Shown: piece by piece, positions 6,285 to 13,579 of the stretch
How the letters are laid out: every line of letters begins with the position of its first letter
How positions within the stretch are numbered: the stretch's first letter is position 1
Assembly (NCBI RefSeq): GCF_000178955.2
Contig: NC_016631.1
Span: 186,001 to 250,000, forward strand
Length of the DNA: 64,000 nt
Direction: 5' to 3'
DNA from: Granulicella mallensis MP5ACTX8
Lineage (GTDB): Bacteria; Acidobacteriota; Terriglobia; Terriglobales; Acidobacteriaceae
Notes under the pieces: generated by a model
What the model saw: the letters and a program-made list of their open reading frames with translations, nothing else
Told to the model about the DNA's origin: nothing
Databases searched by the model: none
Program-made: the position numbers and the translations under genes

Positions 6285-8315
6285 TTACCTGTTTGGCTGG
6301 TTGCTGACGATCTCCTTGCCTCCATTTTTCACGAGAATGTAAACCGGCCCGGGAAGTGCAGGCAAGTTTCGAGGCTCGTCGGTGAGCGACTGCCAGAGGA
6401 AGATACGCTGCGACCCCGTCCATTTCTGCGCGATGGACCGCGGCGTCTCAAAGATCGGTGGAGCGTCAGGAAAGAAGCTGCCGTACCAGAGATTCGAGCT
6501 GCGGCCTTCGAGGATGTGGATGTCGTTGCGGTGCAGGTAGAAACCAAGGGTCGAGCCGGACTCGTATTCTCCGTGGATCGCTATGATGTCTTGCGGCTGC
6601 ACCTGGGGGGCGATGGCCCTGGCCAGTTCAGCCGATCCAATGACGGGGGCGAAGATCTGCAGGCCGAGATGCGCCGCCAGCAGAAAGCCGAAGGCACCAG
6701 CCGCGAGCGCGAGGTTAGCGAAATGAGCTTTCACTCCGTAGCGACGTAAGGGGCTCCGCAGCAGGAATGCCCACAGGGGACCACCCAGGAGACTCAACGC
6801 GGCTAGTGCCAGCGGTACGCGGAAGAGCCCGAGGGCCTGTGCGTTGAGGTCGAGAAAGTGGCCCATGCTCAGGGCATAGTCGCCTGGGTTCTGCTGTAGA
6901 AGCTGCGCAAGATCGGTGTTGGGTGCGGGGGCCTTGGTGTGGAGCAAGAAATAGACACTGGCTGAAGCGAAGACTGCCCCAAGAAGCAGAAGAACTCCAA
7001 TGCAACGGCGTGCTGCTCGCCGATGTCTCTGGGCCTCCGGTTTCGTCGGCGCTTGATAGGCAAGCCAGCCCGCAATGAGTATCGCGATTGCCGGAAGAGC
7101 GGGCAGCACGTAGTACTCCTGTCGTGTGGAGAGCGAGAAAAAGAGCAGTACAAAAGCCGCCCACACGACGCAGAGCAAAAGTCCCCGATCCTTTAGTCCT
7201 AAGGCATGCTGCGAAAGTTGAGTTCGCCATTGACGGTTGCGCCAGGGGAGTGCCCCTCCGACGGCTTTGAATACGAACGCCGACCAGGGCATCATCCACA
7301 CGAAACACAACCCCCAGAAGAGCCACAGGGGAGCGGTATCGTAGTCGTGCGGCACGCGCAGGTTCAGATAGCGCAGCACGTGCTCGTTCATGAAGTAGAA
7401 CCAGAACCAGCCGCGCACATTGCCGTCCGTGGGTAGCGGCACGATCCAATGTCCCTGAACGAAGTGAAACGGCGTCGGGTGTCCCTGTGTCGGGTTCGCG
7501 AGGCCTGCCAGAATGTGCCACGGTGCCGCGAGGAGCAGAAAGACTCCGAGCGAAGTCCACGGGTACAACTCGCCCAGACGTCGCCAGGTCCCGCGCAGCC
7601 CGCGCGTCAGCAGCCGGTAGGCGAGCACGATGCCGACAGGAAAGACGATACCGATCAAGCCCTTGGTCAGAACGTTGAGAGCGCAGGCCGCGGCGAAGCC
7701 TCCGCAGTAGAGGCGAAGATGCGTCTTTACGCCTTCAGTTTCGAGTTTCGAGTCTCGAGTTGTGAGATCTGCCTCTCGAATCTCGGAACTCGTGTCTCGT
7801 GTCTGATCGCTGTCGCTTTGGGGCGGGCTATTGAGCTCTTCGGTACGCCAGAAGCAGTAGAGCGCGAGCGAGATCCAAAGGCACACCCCGACATCGGGAA
7901 TGGTGATGCGCGTGAAGATGAAGAGGCCGAAGCTCGAGAGCAGAATCAGGGCCGCATACAGTCCTGCTCGCGTGCTGCGAAACAGGCGTCGTGTGAAGGC
8001 TTCAATGACCAGCGCCAGGGCCAGCACGGCGAATGCCAGCGGCAATCGCGCGGCTGCCGCTGAAGTCCCGAACAGCTTCATGCTCGCCGCCATCGACCAG
8101 TAGAGCAGGGGTGCTTTTTCGAGATACCGGATCCCATTCGCGTAGAGCGTCACATAGTCGTGGCGCAGCAGCATCTCCCGTGCGACTTCGGAGTGGACAG
8201 AGTCCGCGTCATCCAGCAGCGGCGGAGCGAACAGGGTGAAGCTGGCGTAGAAAGCCAGCCACAGCAACAACACGCTGAGCGGGGTGGATCGCGGTCGAGA
8301 GGGCACCTGGGGCAT
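6285..8315 (-). CDS. ArnT/PMT-like glycosyltransferase of family GT39
   Basis: A polytopic inner-membrane protein of 676 residues with about ten transmembrane helices. The first periplasmic loop has the family's acidic motif LLDDADSVHSEVAREML, with the catalytic acidic pair, followed by YLEKAPLLYWS. Such enzymes transfer a sugar from a polyprenyl-phosphate donor to lipid or protein at the periplasmic face; the acceptor here is unknown. A hydrophilic insertion (about residues 165-205) between helices is encoded by an inverted repeat of TCGAGT-type units (7735-7806). I placed the start at ATG 8315; an upstream ATG at 8381 would overlap the divergent gene at 8363. The gap to the downstream CNB-DUF1003 gene is 32 bp, so the two may be co-transcribed. 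Confidence 0.85.
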   Translation of the reverse strand: MPQVPSRPRSTPLSVLLLWLAFYASFTLFAPPLLDDADSVHSEVAREMLLRHDYVTLYANGIRYLEKAPLLYWSMAASMKLFGTSAAAARLPLAFAVLALALVIEAFTRRLFRSTRAGLYAALILLSSFGLFIFTRITIPDVGVCLWISLALYCFWRTEELNSPPQSDSDQTRDTSSEIREADLTTRDSKLETEGVKTHLRLYCGGFAAACALNVLTKGLIGIVFPVGIVLAYRLLTRGLRGTWRRLGELYPWTSLGVFLLLAAPWHILAGLANPTQGHPTPFHFVQGHWIVPLPTDGNVRGWFWFYFMNEHVLRYLNLRVPHDYDTAPLWLFWGLCFVWMMPWSAFVFKAVGGALPWRNRQWRTQLSQHALGLKDRGLLLCVVWAAFVLLFFSLSTRQEYYVLPALPAIAILIAGWLAYQAPTKPEAQRHRRAARRCIGVLLLLGAVFASASVYFLLHTKAPAPNTDLAQLLQQNPGDYALSMGHFLDLNAQALGLFRVPLALAALSLLGGPLWAFLLRSPLRRYGVKAHFANLALAAGAFGFLLAAHLGLQIFAPVIGSAELARAIAPQVQPQDIIAIHGEYESGSTLGFYLHRNDIHILEGRSSNLWYGSFFPDAPPIFETPRSIAQKWTGSQRIFLWQSLTDEPRNLPALPGPVYILVKNGGKEIVSNQPNR
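7735..7806. repeat. In-frame inverted repeat of short TCGAG units within the GT39 gene
   Basis: The left arm has TTTCGAGTTTCGAGTCTCGAG; its imperfect complement lies in CTCTCGAATCTCGGAACTCG to the right. The architecture (6-8-bp direct units arranged as a hairpin) matches the intergenic repeats at 4057-4161 and 59740-59814 although the unit sequence differs. It keeps the frame and encodes a Ser/Asp/Glu/Thr-rich loop of the membrane protein. Confidence 0.6.
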
Positions 8316-8348
8316 CGCCTCAAGTGTAAGCTGTGGGCCGAAGTCGGA

Positions 8349-8354
8349 TAGACT
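8349..8354 (+). promoter_or_regulatory. -10-like hexamer TAGACT before the Rieske gene
   Basis: TAGACT ends 8 nt before the ATG at 8363, the same short-leader arrangement seen elsewhere. It lies in the 47-bp gap between divergent genes (8315 and 8363), so it may be the promoter of the rightward gene. Confidence 0.35.
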
Positions 8355-8362
8355 GAGGCCCG

Positions 8363-9514
8363 ATGGGTAATATGAGGCCAATTCGTGCGGGACAGGAATT
8401 AGTACAGCTTACGGGCACTTCGGCAAAGGACGGCCCACCCGCCGAACTCATCTTTGGCGACTGGTATCCCGCGCTGCGGGCAAGCTCGCTCAAGCGCAAA
8501 GACACGGCAGTGACTACGCTGCTGGGCATTCCGATGCTGCTCGGCCGCAAGAGCGATGGCGCGCTCTTCGCCATGCGCGATCTCTGCCCGCACCGCGGCA
8601 TCCCGCTTTCAGCGGGCTGGTTCGATGGCGAGACGGTGCAGTGCAAGTATCACGGCTGGCGCTTCGAGCCCTGCAGTGGACAGTGCCAGGAGATCCCCTC
8701 TCTTACCTCGCACGATTCGCTCGAACCGACGAAGATCTACGCGAACTCGTTCCCGGTGGTGGAGCGCGACGGTTATGCCTGGGTGTACGTGCCGGAGGCG
8801 GGAGCAGGCCGGGTAACCGAGGAAGCCACGCTGCCCCCTGTGCCGGAGCTTCCGAAGTTCGGCTCTCGTTTTCGCAGCGCGCACCTGCAGGCCGAGCTGC
8901 CCTGCAATGTGGATCACGGCATCATCGGCCTGATGGACCCGGCGCATGGGCCGTTCGTGCATCGTGCGTGGTGGTGGCGCAGCGCGGCGAGCATCCACGA
9001 GAAGACCAAGAAGTTCGAGCCAATAGAAGACCTCGAGCATGACGGATTTAACGCTGGTTTTCGCATGTCTCCGCATGCACCGTCTTCCAACAGCGCACCA
9101 TATCGCCTGTTGGGCAGGCCGGTGACGATGATCGACTTCGTTCTGCCGAATCGCCGTTACGAGACGATCCTGGCGGAGAACGCGCGCGGCAAGAAGCGCT
9201 GGTTCTCCTCGTTGACGACAGTGACCCCGGTTACAGCGTCCACCTGCCGCATCGACGTGATCGCGGCGTGGGATATCGCGTATCACGTACCCTTTGTCAC
9301 TCCGATAGCCCGTTACTTTGGGGCAAAGTTCGTTCAGCAGGATCAGCAGACGATGATCGAGCAGGCCCGCGGCCTGCGCTCCAACCCCGGCCTCATGCTG
9401 ATCGACGATGCCGACAAGCCCGCCAAGTGGTACTTTGCGCTCAAGCAGCGCAGGCTGAAGGGGATTGGAGAGCATCCGCTGAGTGAGCCGGTGGAACTCC
9501 ACTGGCGGAGCTGA
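8363..9514 (+). CDS. Rieske non-heme iron oxygenase, catalytic subunit
   Basis: A 383-residue soluble protein. The N-terminal Rieske domain (about 31-130) has both halves of the 2Fe-2S site, CPHRG (C75, H77) and CKYHGW (C94, H97). The C-terminal part carries the mononuclear iron motif around 178-196 (NVDHGIIGLMDPAHGPFVH), which supplies the two His ligands and the bridging Asp. The class includes vanillate O-demethylase-, pheophorbide-oxygenase- and sterol-desaturase-like enzymes; the sequence does not fix the substrate. No reductase or ferredoxin gene is adjacent, so electrons must come from a partner encoded elsewhere. The neighbours do not form an obvious catabolic cluster. Confidence 0.88.
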   Translation: MGNMRPIRAGQELVQLTGTSAKDGPPAELIFGDWYPALRASSLKRKDTAVTTLLGIPMLLGRKSDGALFAMRDLCPHRGIPLSAGWFDGETVQCKYHGWRFEPCSGQCQEIPSLTSHDSLEPTKIYANSFPVVERDGYAWVYVPEAGAGRVTEEATLPPVPELPKFGSRFRSAHLQAELPCNVDHGIIGLMDPAHGPFVHRAWWWRSAASIHEKTKKFEPIEDLEHDGFNAGFRMSPHAPSSNSAPYRLLGRPVTMIDFVLPNRRYETILAENARGKKRWFSSLTTVTPVTASTCRIDVIAAWDIAYHVPFVTPIARYFGAKFVQQDQQTMIEQARGLRSNPGLMLIDDADKPAKWYFALKQRRLKGIGEHPLSEPVELHWRS

Positions 9515-9674
9515 AGCGCTGATCGGCCGCCATCGAGAGATGGATTTATACTTTGGAAATTATTCTAAAAAAGTCGCTGGAATCGTCTTGTACGGAATAG
9601 ACTTGGGGCCATCTTCAGATTCTTATATTTCTTATTGCTGCAAGTGAATCAACGAACAGCGATAAATCCAAAGG

Positions 9675-12533
9675 ATGTCTCCCGTGGCCTCTTTCAGGAC
9701 TCTTCTCGGCACTTTTGCACTGTCTGGTCTTCTAATTTTCGCGGGATGCTCCGGGCATCCGTACCAAGCGTCTGTTCGACCGGCGGTGGCCGGAATCAGC
9801 GGGCAGGTTCACGGGGGACAGCAGCCGGTCGTGGGTGCGACGATCCAGCTCTATACGGTTGGGACAAGCGGTGTCGGCTCTGCCTCTACCCCCCTGCTTA
9901 CTCAGACTGTAACCACGGACGCCGGCGGAAACTTCAGTATTGCAAATCTCTTCTCCTGCACCGATGCGACGCTGGTCTATATCACCGCCACCGGCGGCAA
10001 TCCGGGCGTGTCGAGCAATAATCCGAATATTGCTCTCATGACGGCCCTTGGACCCTGTTCTTCTCTCGGCAGCAATATCCAGTTTATTTCTATCAACGAA
10101 CTGACGACCGTGGCGGCTGTCGCGGCTCTGGCGCCGTTTATGCAGTCACCGACGGCTATCGGCTCGGGAGCGCTCAATGTCTCCACCCTTACCGCAGCGT
10201 TTACGCTGGCCGCGCAGCTTGTCGATCCATCGCAAGGCATGTCTCCCGGGCTAAATATTCCTGCGGGACAGCTCGCGCCCGTGAACGAAATTAATACTCT
10301 TGGGAATATCATTGCGAGCTGCGTGAATTCGGTGGGAGGAGCCGCGGGAGACTCTTCGTCGTGTGGGCAGCTCTTCTTGCTTACGACTCCTCCGGGCGGT
10401 ACGCCACCGACAGACACGATCGCGGCATTACAGGTCCTTGCGCTCAATCCCGCGCTGAATACCTCGCAACTGTTCGTCCTTTCGACCTCGTCCGGGCCGT
10501 TTCAGCCGCAGCTTACCGTCGCTCCGTCGAACTTCCGTATCCAGCTCGTCCCCGCCGGTCTTACGGTCCTGCAGATAAGCCCTTCGTCTCTCTCGTTTCC
10601 GACGACAGCGGTTGGATTTCCTGCGACTGCTCTTCCGATCATGATCCGGAACAGTGGATCGACTTCGGTTGCCATCAGTTCCATCGCGATCACAGGCGCC
10701 AACGCAGCGGATTTTGCACAGACGAACAATTGTGTTTCGAGCCTTTTTCCTTCAGGGACCTGCACCGTGCAGGTAACCGCAACCCCATCGGCAACCGGCA
10801 CGCGCAACGCCTCCCTTGTGATTACGTCGAACAGTCCCGACTCTCCCCAATTTGCTGCGCTTTCCGTTGTGGGCGAAGCTCCAGGCGCCGGACCGGTGAC
10901 GATCAGTCCCACGACCCTTAGTTACACCCTTGGCGGCACGGTCCAGGATGTCACCTTGTCGAATCTTGGCTCCACGCCGCTCGCGATCAAGAGCATTACC
11001 GAGACAGACACCAACTCGCCGCCAAGGCCTGCTTTCTCCATCGTCGGCAATAACTGTGGCACCAGCCTACCTGCGCAATCGGTCTGCACGATTTCAGTAG
11101 CCTCTCTTCTGACGCAGCTTAATAGCACTGAGCAGCCATTCGTATATACCGGTACGCTTACCGTGGTGGACGATGCGGAAACCGGGCCGCAGACGGCTGC
11201 GCTTACCTCTGCCAATACGGGCCTCTTCCAGGGAACTACCGTGAATGGCGTCGTTTCTTTTCCGGCAAACCAGAACGGTTATCAGCAGACGGTAACGGGC
11301 GTCCTTTACGAGTCGCCCAGTTACTACACCACCGCCCCACCTGTCTCATTGGCCCTGGCAGGACAGGACCCGGGCGATTTCTCGGACACCGTGGCGCAGG
11401 TCGGTCCCTCTGAACCGGGCTGCAATCCCTCGATAAGTGGAAACCCGTGCCTTCTTTTCACGTTCAATTTCACACCCACGGCAGCAGGGATACGGACGGC
11501 AAAGGCCATCATCAATCAAGGGAACCAGTATTTGCTGTTGACCGGTACAGGCGTCGGTCCGGGGCCTTCGTTTACCCTCGGATCGCCCTCGATCTCCCTG
11601 AGCAGCGCCTTGCCCAGCGCTCCTGATCCTCACGGCAATGATTCGGCATCGGTTCCGCTGACTATCACCAATACGGGAACGACTACCTTCAGCTTTTCGG
11701 CAAGCTTTTCCGGGGCCAATGCTTCCTTGATGACCGTCAGCGCCGGGAACTGCACCTCTGTAGCTCCCCAGGCTTCCTGCACCGCGACCGTCGGATTCAA
11801 CTCGGCCACCGTGGGAACATTCACAGCATCGCTGACCGTAAAAGATGCGAACTCCACCTTCTCCCGCAGCATTCCCATCACGGCTAATGCGTCGTATTGG
11901 CCGGTGGCCGTCTCTCCGAGTTTTCTGCAGTTTGATCTGCAGGCTTTAAATACGACCAGTGCCGCGAAGACGTTCACGCTGGGCGATCTGAACGGCTATC
12001 CTCTGGGGCACGCACTCACTGTTGCCCTGGCCTCTCCCAGCAACTTTGTCCTGACACAGGGCTCCACCTGCCCGGCAAGCCTGACGCAGGCCTGCACCCT
12101 GGCTGTCGCCTTCAGTCCTATCCAGGCAGGCAATATCTCTGAGTTTGCACTCATTACCGATCAGGTGAGCGGGTACACGACCAAACTGCAGCTTATCGGG
12201 AGCGCGGGTTCTTCGGCAGTCTCCCTCTCTAGTTCCTTCCTTCAGTTTCCTTTGAGAGCGACTGGAACAACCTCCATCCCGATGAGCGTTATCGTGACCA
12301 ATACAGGAGTGGCTAATCTGATCATCAGCAGTATCGGTCTTCAGGGCGCGATCAATGGCAATTTCACCCAGACCAACAACTGTACAGCCGCGACGATCCC
12401 CGTCAATGGGACTTGCACGATCAACGTAACCTTCGCACCCACGGCAACGGGTATGCAAACGGGGCAAATCAACATATTGAGTAACACTCTCAGCGGTATG
12501 GACTTCATTGCGCTGTCAGGCACCGCTAACTAG
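9675..12533 (+). CDS. Large lipoprotein with choice-of-anchor-D (ASPM-SPD-2-hydin-like) repeats
   Basis: A 952-residue exported protein. The N-terminus is a lipoprotein signal peptide ending in the lipobox LIFAGC (Cys about residue 25). A transthyretin/carboxypeptidase-like beta domain follows (about 40-110; ISGQVHGGQQPVVGATIQLY and then DAGGNFSIANL). The rest contains several Ig-like ASH/hydin repeats of ~100 residues, each recognisable by ISP..LSF...VG, V.I.N.G and CT..V.F.PTA.G segments (for example near 300, 405, 650, 755 and 865). It is rich in Ser, Thr and Asn. Such proteins are numerous in Terriglobia and are thought to be surface or adhesive; the exact function is unknown. The stop codon lies within an inverted repeat (12530-12646). 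Confidence 0.8.
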   Translation: MSPVASFRTLLGTFALSGLLIFAGCSGHPYQASVRPAVAGISGQVHGGQQPVVGATIQLYTVGTSGVGSASTPLLTQTVTTDAGGNFSIANLFSCTDATLVYITATGGNPGVSSNNPNIALMTALGPCSSLGSNIQFISINELTTVAAVAALAPFMQSPTAIGSGALNVSTLTAAFTLAAQLVDPSQGMSPGLNIPAGQLAPVNEINTLGNIIASCVNSVGGAAGDSSSCGQLFLLTTPPGGTPPTDTIAALQVLALNPALNTSQLFVLSTSSGPFQPQLTVAPSNFRIQLVPAGLTVLQISPSSLSFPTTAVGFPATALPIMIRNSGSTSVAISSIAITGANAADFAQTNNCVSSLFPSGTCTVQVTATPSATGTRNASLVITSNSPDSPQFAALSVVGEAPGAGPVTISPTTLSYTLGGTVQDVTLSNLGSTPLAIKSITETDTNSPPRPAFSIVGNNCGTSLPAQSVCTISVASLLTQLNSTEQPFVYTGTLTVVDDAETGPQTAALTSANTGLFQGTTVNGVVSFPANQNGYQQTVTGVLYESPSYYTTAPPVSLALAGQDPGDFSDTVAQVGPSEPGCNPSISGNPCLLFTFNFTPTAAGIRTAKAIINQGNQYLLLTGTGVGPGPSFTLGSPSISLSSALPSAPDPHGNDSASVPLTITNTGTTTFSFSASFSGANASLMTVSAGNCTSVAPQASCTATVGFNSATVGTFTASLTVKDANSTFSRSIPITANASYWPVAVSPSFLQFDLQALNTTSAAKTFTLGDLNGYPLGHALTVALASPSNFVLTQGSTCPASLTQACTLAVAFSPIQAGNISEFALITDQVSGYTTKLQLIGSAGSSAVSLSSSFLQFPLRATGTTSIPMSVIVTNTGVANLIISSIGLQGAINGNFTQTNNCTAATIPVNGTCTINVTFAPTATGMQTGQINILSNTLSGMDFIALSGTAN

Positions 12534-12646
12534 AGCAAATTTCCTGTAGGTGTATAGCGAAACCGCGACATTTATGGCCGTTTTTCCCCAGAAAAACGGT
12601 ACTGCACGCCCGATTCAACTTCCCAGTAACAGGAAATTTGCTCTAG
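12530..12646. repeat. MITE-like element with 18-nt perfect inverted ends
   Basis: CTAGAGCAAATTTCCTGT at 12530-12547 is exactly complemented at 12629-12646. The left end contains the TAG stop of the lipoprotein gene. An inner hairpin with perfect 9-bp stems (CCGTTTTTC / GAAAAACGG, 12578-12599) lies in the loop. It sits between convergent genes, so it may end transcription from both sides. A structurally similar element lies at 32085-32199. Confidence 0.8.
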
Positions 12647-12660
12647 AGCTCCGTTCTGGG

Positions 12661-13380
12661 TTAGCTGCCGGCTTCCTGCAGTGCCGCTTCGAGCAGCTCG
12701 CGGCCGCCTTCAACAATGCGTCCGTGGCCGGCGGCAACGCGATGAAAGGGGGCCTCGAGGGGCATCGTATCCAGCAGCTGCCGTATGCTGGCTTTCATCG
12801 TCGGAGCGTTCCAGGATGCCCAGCCGGGGAGCAGAAAGTACCACGGCCCGACGCCGGGAATATGGACATTGCCGCCTACGGTGACCAGGGAATCGCCCGC
12901 ATAGAGCGTCCCGTCACGCTCGTCGTAGAAGCTGAAGTGGCCTGGGGTATGTCCCGGCGTCGCGAGGCACCGCAAGGAGCCGAAGAGCTCAAAGTTGGAC
13001 ACGAGATGCGTTGGCACGGTGCTGGCTCCCGGAAGGCTGCCTTTGATCTTGCTCTGCGGCTCGCCGGGGTCGAGTGAGAGGTCCTGCGCGGGTTTCTTCG
13101 GGAGCAGGCGTGCGTCACGGTGGCTGATGGCGACATCGATCCTGCCGAGCCGTTGCGACAGTTCATCCAGCGAACCGATGTGGTCGCCATGCGCGTGCGT
13201 GAGCAGGATGCGGTTGATTGGCCCGCCAAGACTCTTTGCCGCGTTAAGGAAGTCATCCGTGGAACCTGGCAGCCCGGTATCGATCAGCGTGAAGCCATCG
13301 TTCTCTCGTACAAGATACGAGTTGACCAGGCCGAAGCGTGTGAGCTGCCATGCATTGCTGGAGAGTGGTGTGACCTTCAC
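12661..13380 (-). CDS. MBL-fold metallo-hydrolase
   Basis: A 239-residue metallo-beta-lactamase-fold enzyme. The metal motif is intact: H62-A-H64-G-D66-H67 in LLTHAHGDHIGS, a third-site His in ATPGHTPGHFSFYD, an Asp in YAGDSL and a final His in VAAGHGRIV. The family includes glyoxalase II-like thioesterases, lactonases and other hydrolases, and the substrate is not evident. No signal peptide is visible, so it is probably cytoplasmic. Translation likely starts at GTG 13380, because an AAGGAG Shine-Dalgarno lies 8 nt before it. The gene converges with the lipoprotein gene. Confidence 0.88.
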   Translation of the reverse strand: MKVTPLSSNAWQLTRFGLVNSYLVRENDGFTLIDTGLPGSTDDFLNAAKSLGGPINRILLTHAHGDHIGSLDELSQRLGRIDVAISHRDARLLPKKPAQDLSLDPGEPQSKIKGSLPGASTVPTHLVSNFELFGSLRCLATPGHTPGHFSFYDERDGTLYAGDSLVTVGGNVHIPGVGPWYFLLPGWASWNAPTMKASIRQLLDTMPLEAPFHRVAAGHGRIVEGGRELLEAALQEAGS

Positions 13381-13525
13381 GGAGAAAGCTCCTTGAGTTT
13401 GCAGGTGCCGGCAAACTGCCTCTCATTGGATGCAGAAGGAGGCGCTTCGGTGGGCATTGGGAGGCCGAAGGTGTCCTCCCCATTCTCTCGCGTAGAGTGC
13501 AAATATTTGATGTGGCAAGAATCGG

Positions 13526-13551
13526 AAGGGAATGGCTTCAGCCATGCCCTT
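13526..13551. repeat. Palindrome with GGCTTCAGCCATGCCCTT core
   Basis: AAGGGAATGGCTTCAGCCATGCCCTT is a near-perfect 26-bp palindrome in the gap between the GH57 and MBL genes. The same core (AAGGGCATGGCTTCAGCCATGCC) forms the outer parts of the larger repeats at 52632-53136 and 56515-56860, so this looks like a solo copy. Confidence 0.7.
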
Positions 13552-13579
13552 ACACACTGCCACCATGGGATGGCAGTCC

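Noticed and set aside
5440-6342. 300-codon open frame on the + strand opposite the CNB-DUF1003 gene
   Set aside because: It mirrors a gene with clear domains on the other strand, has Glu/Asp/Gly-rich composition typical of antisense frames in GC-rich DNA, and shows no motif.
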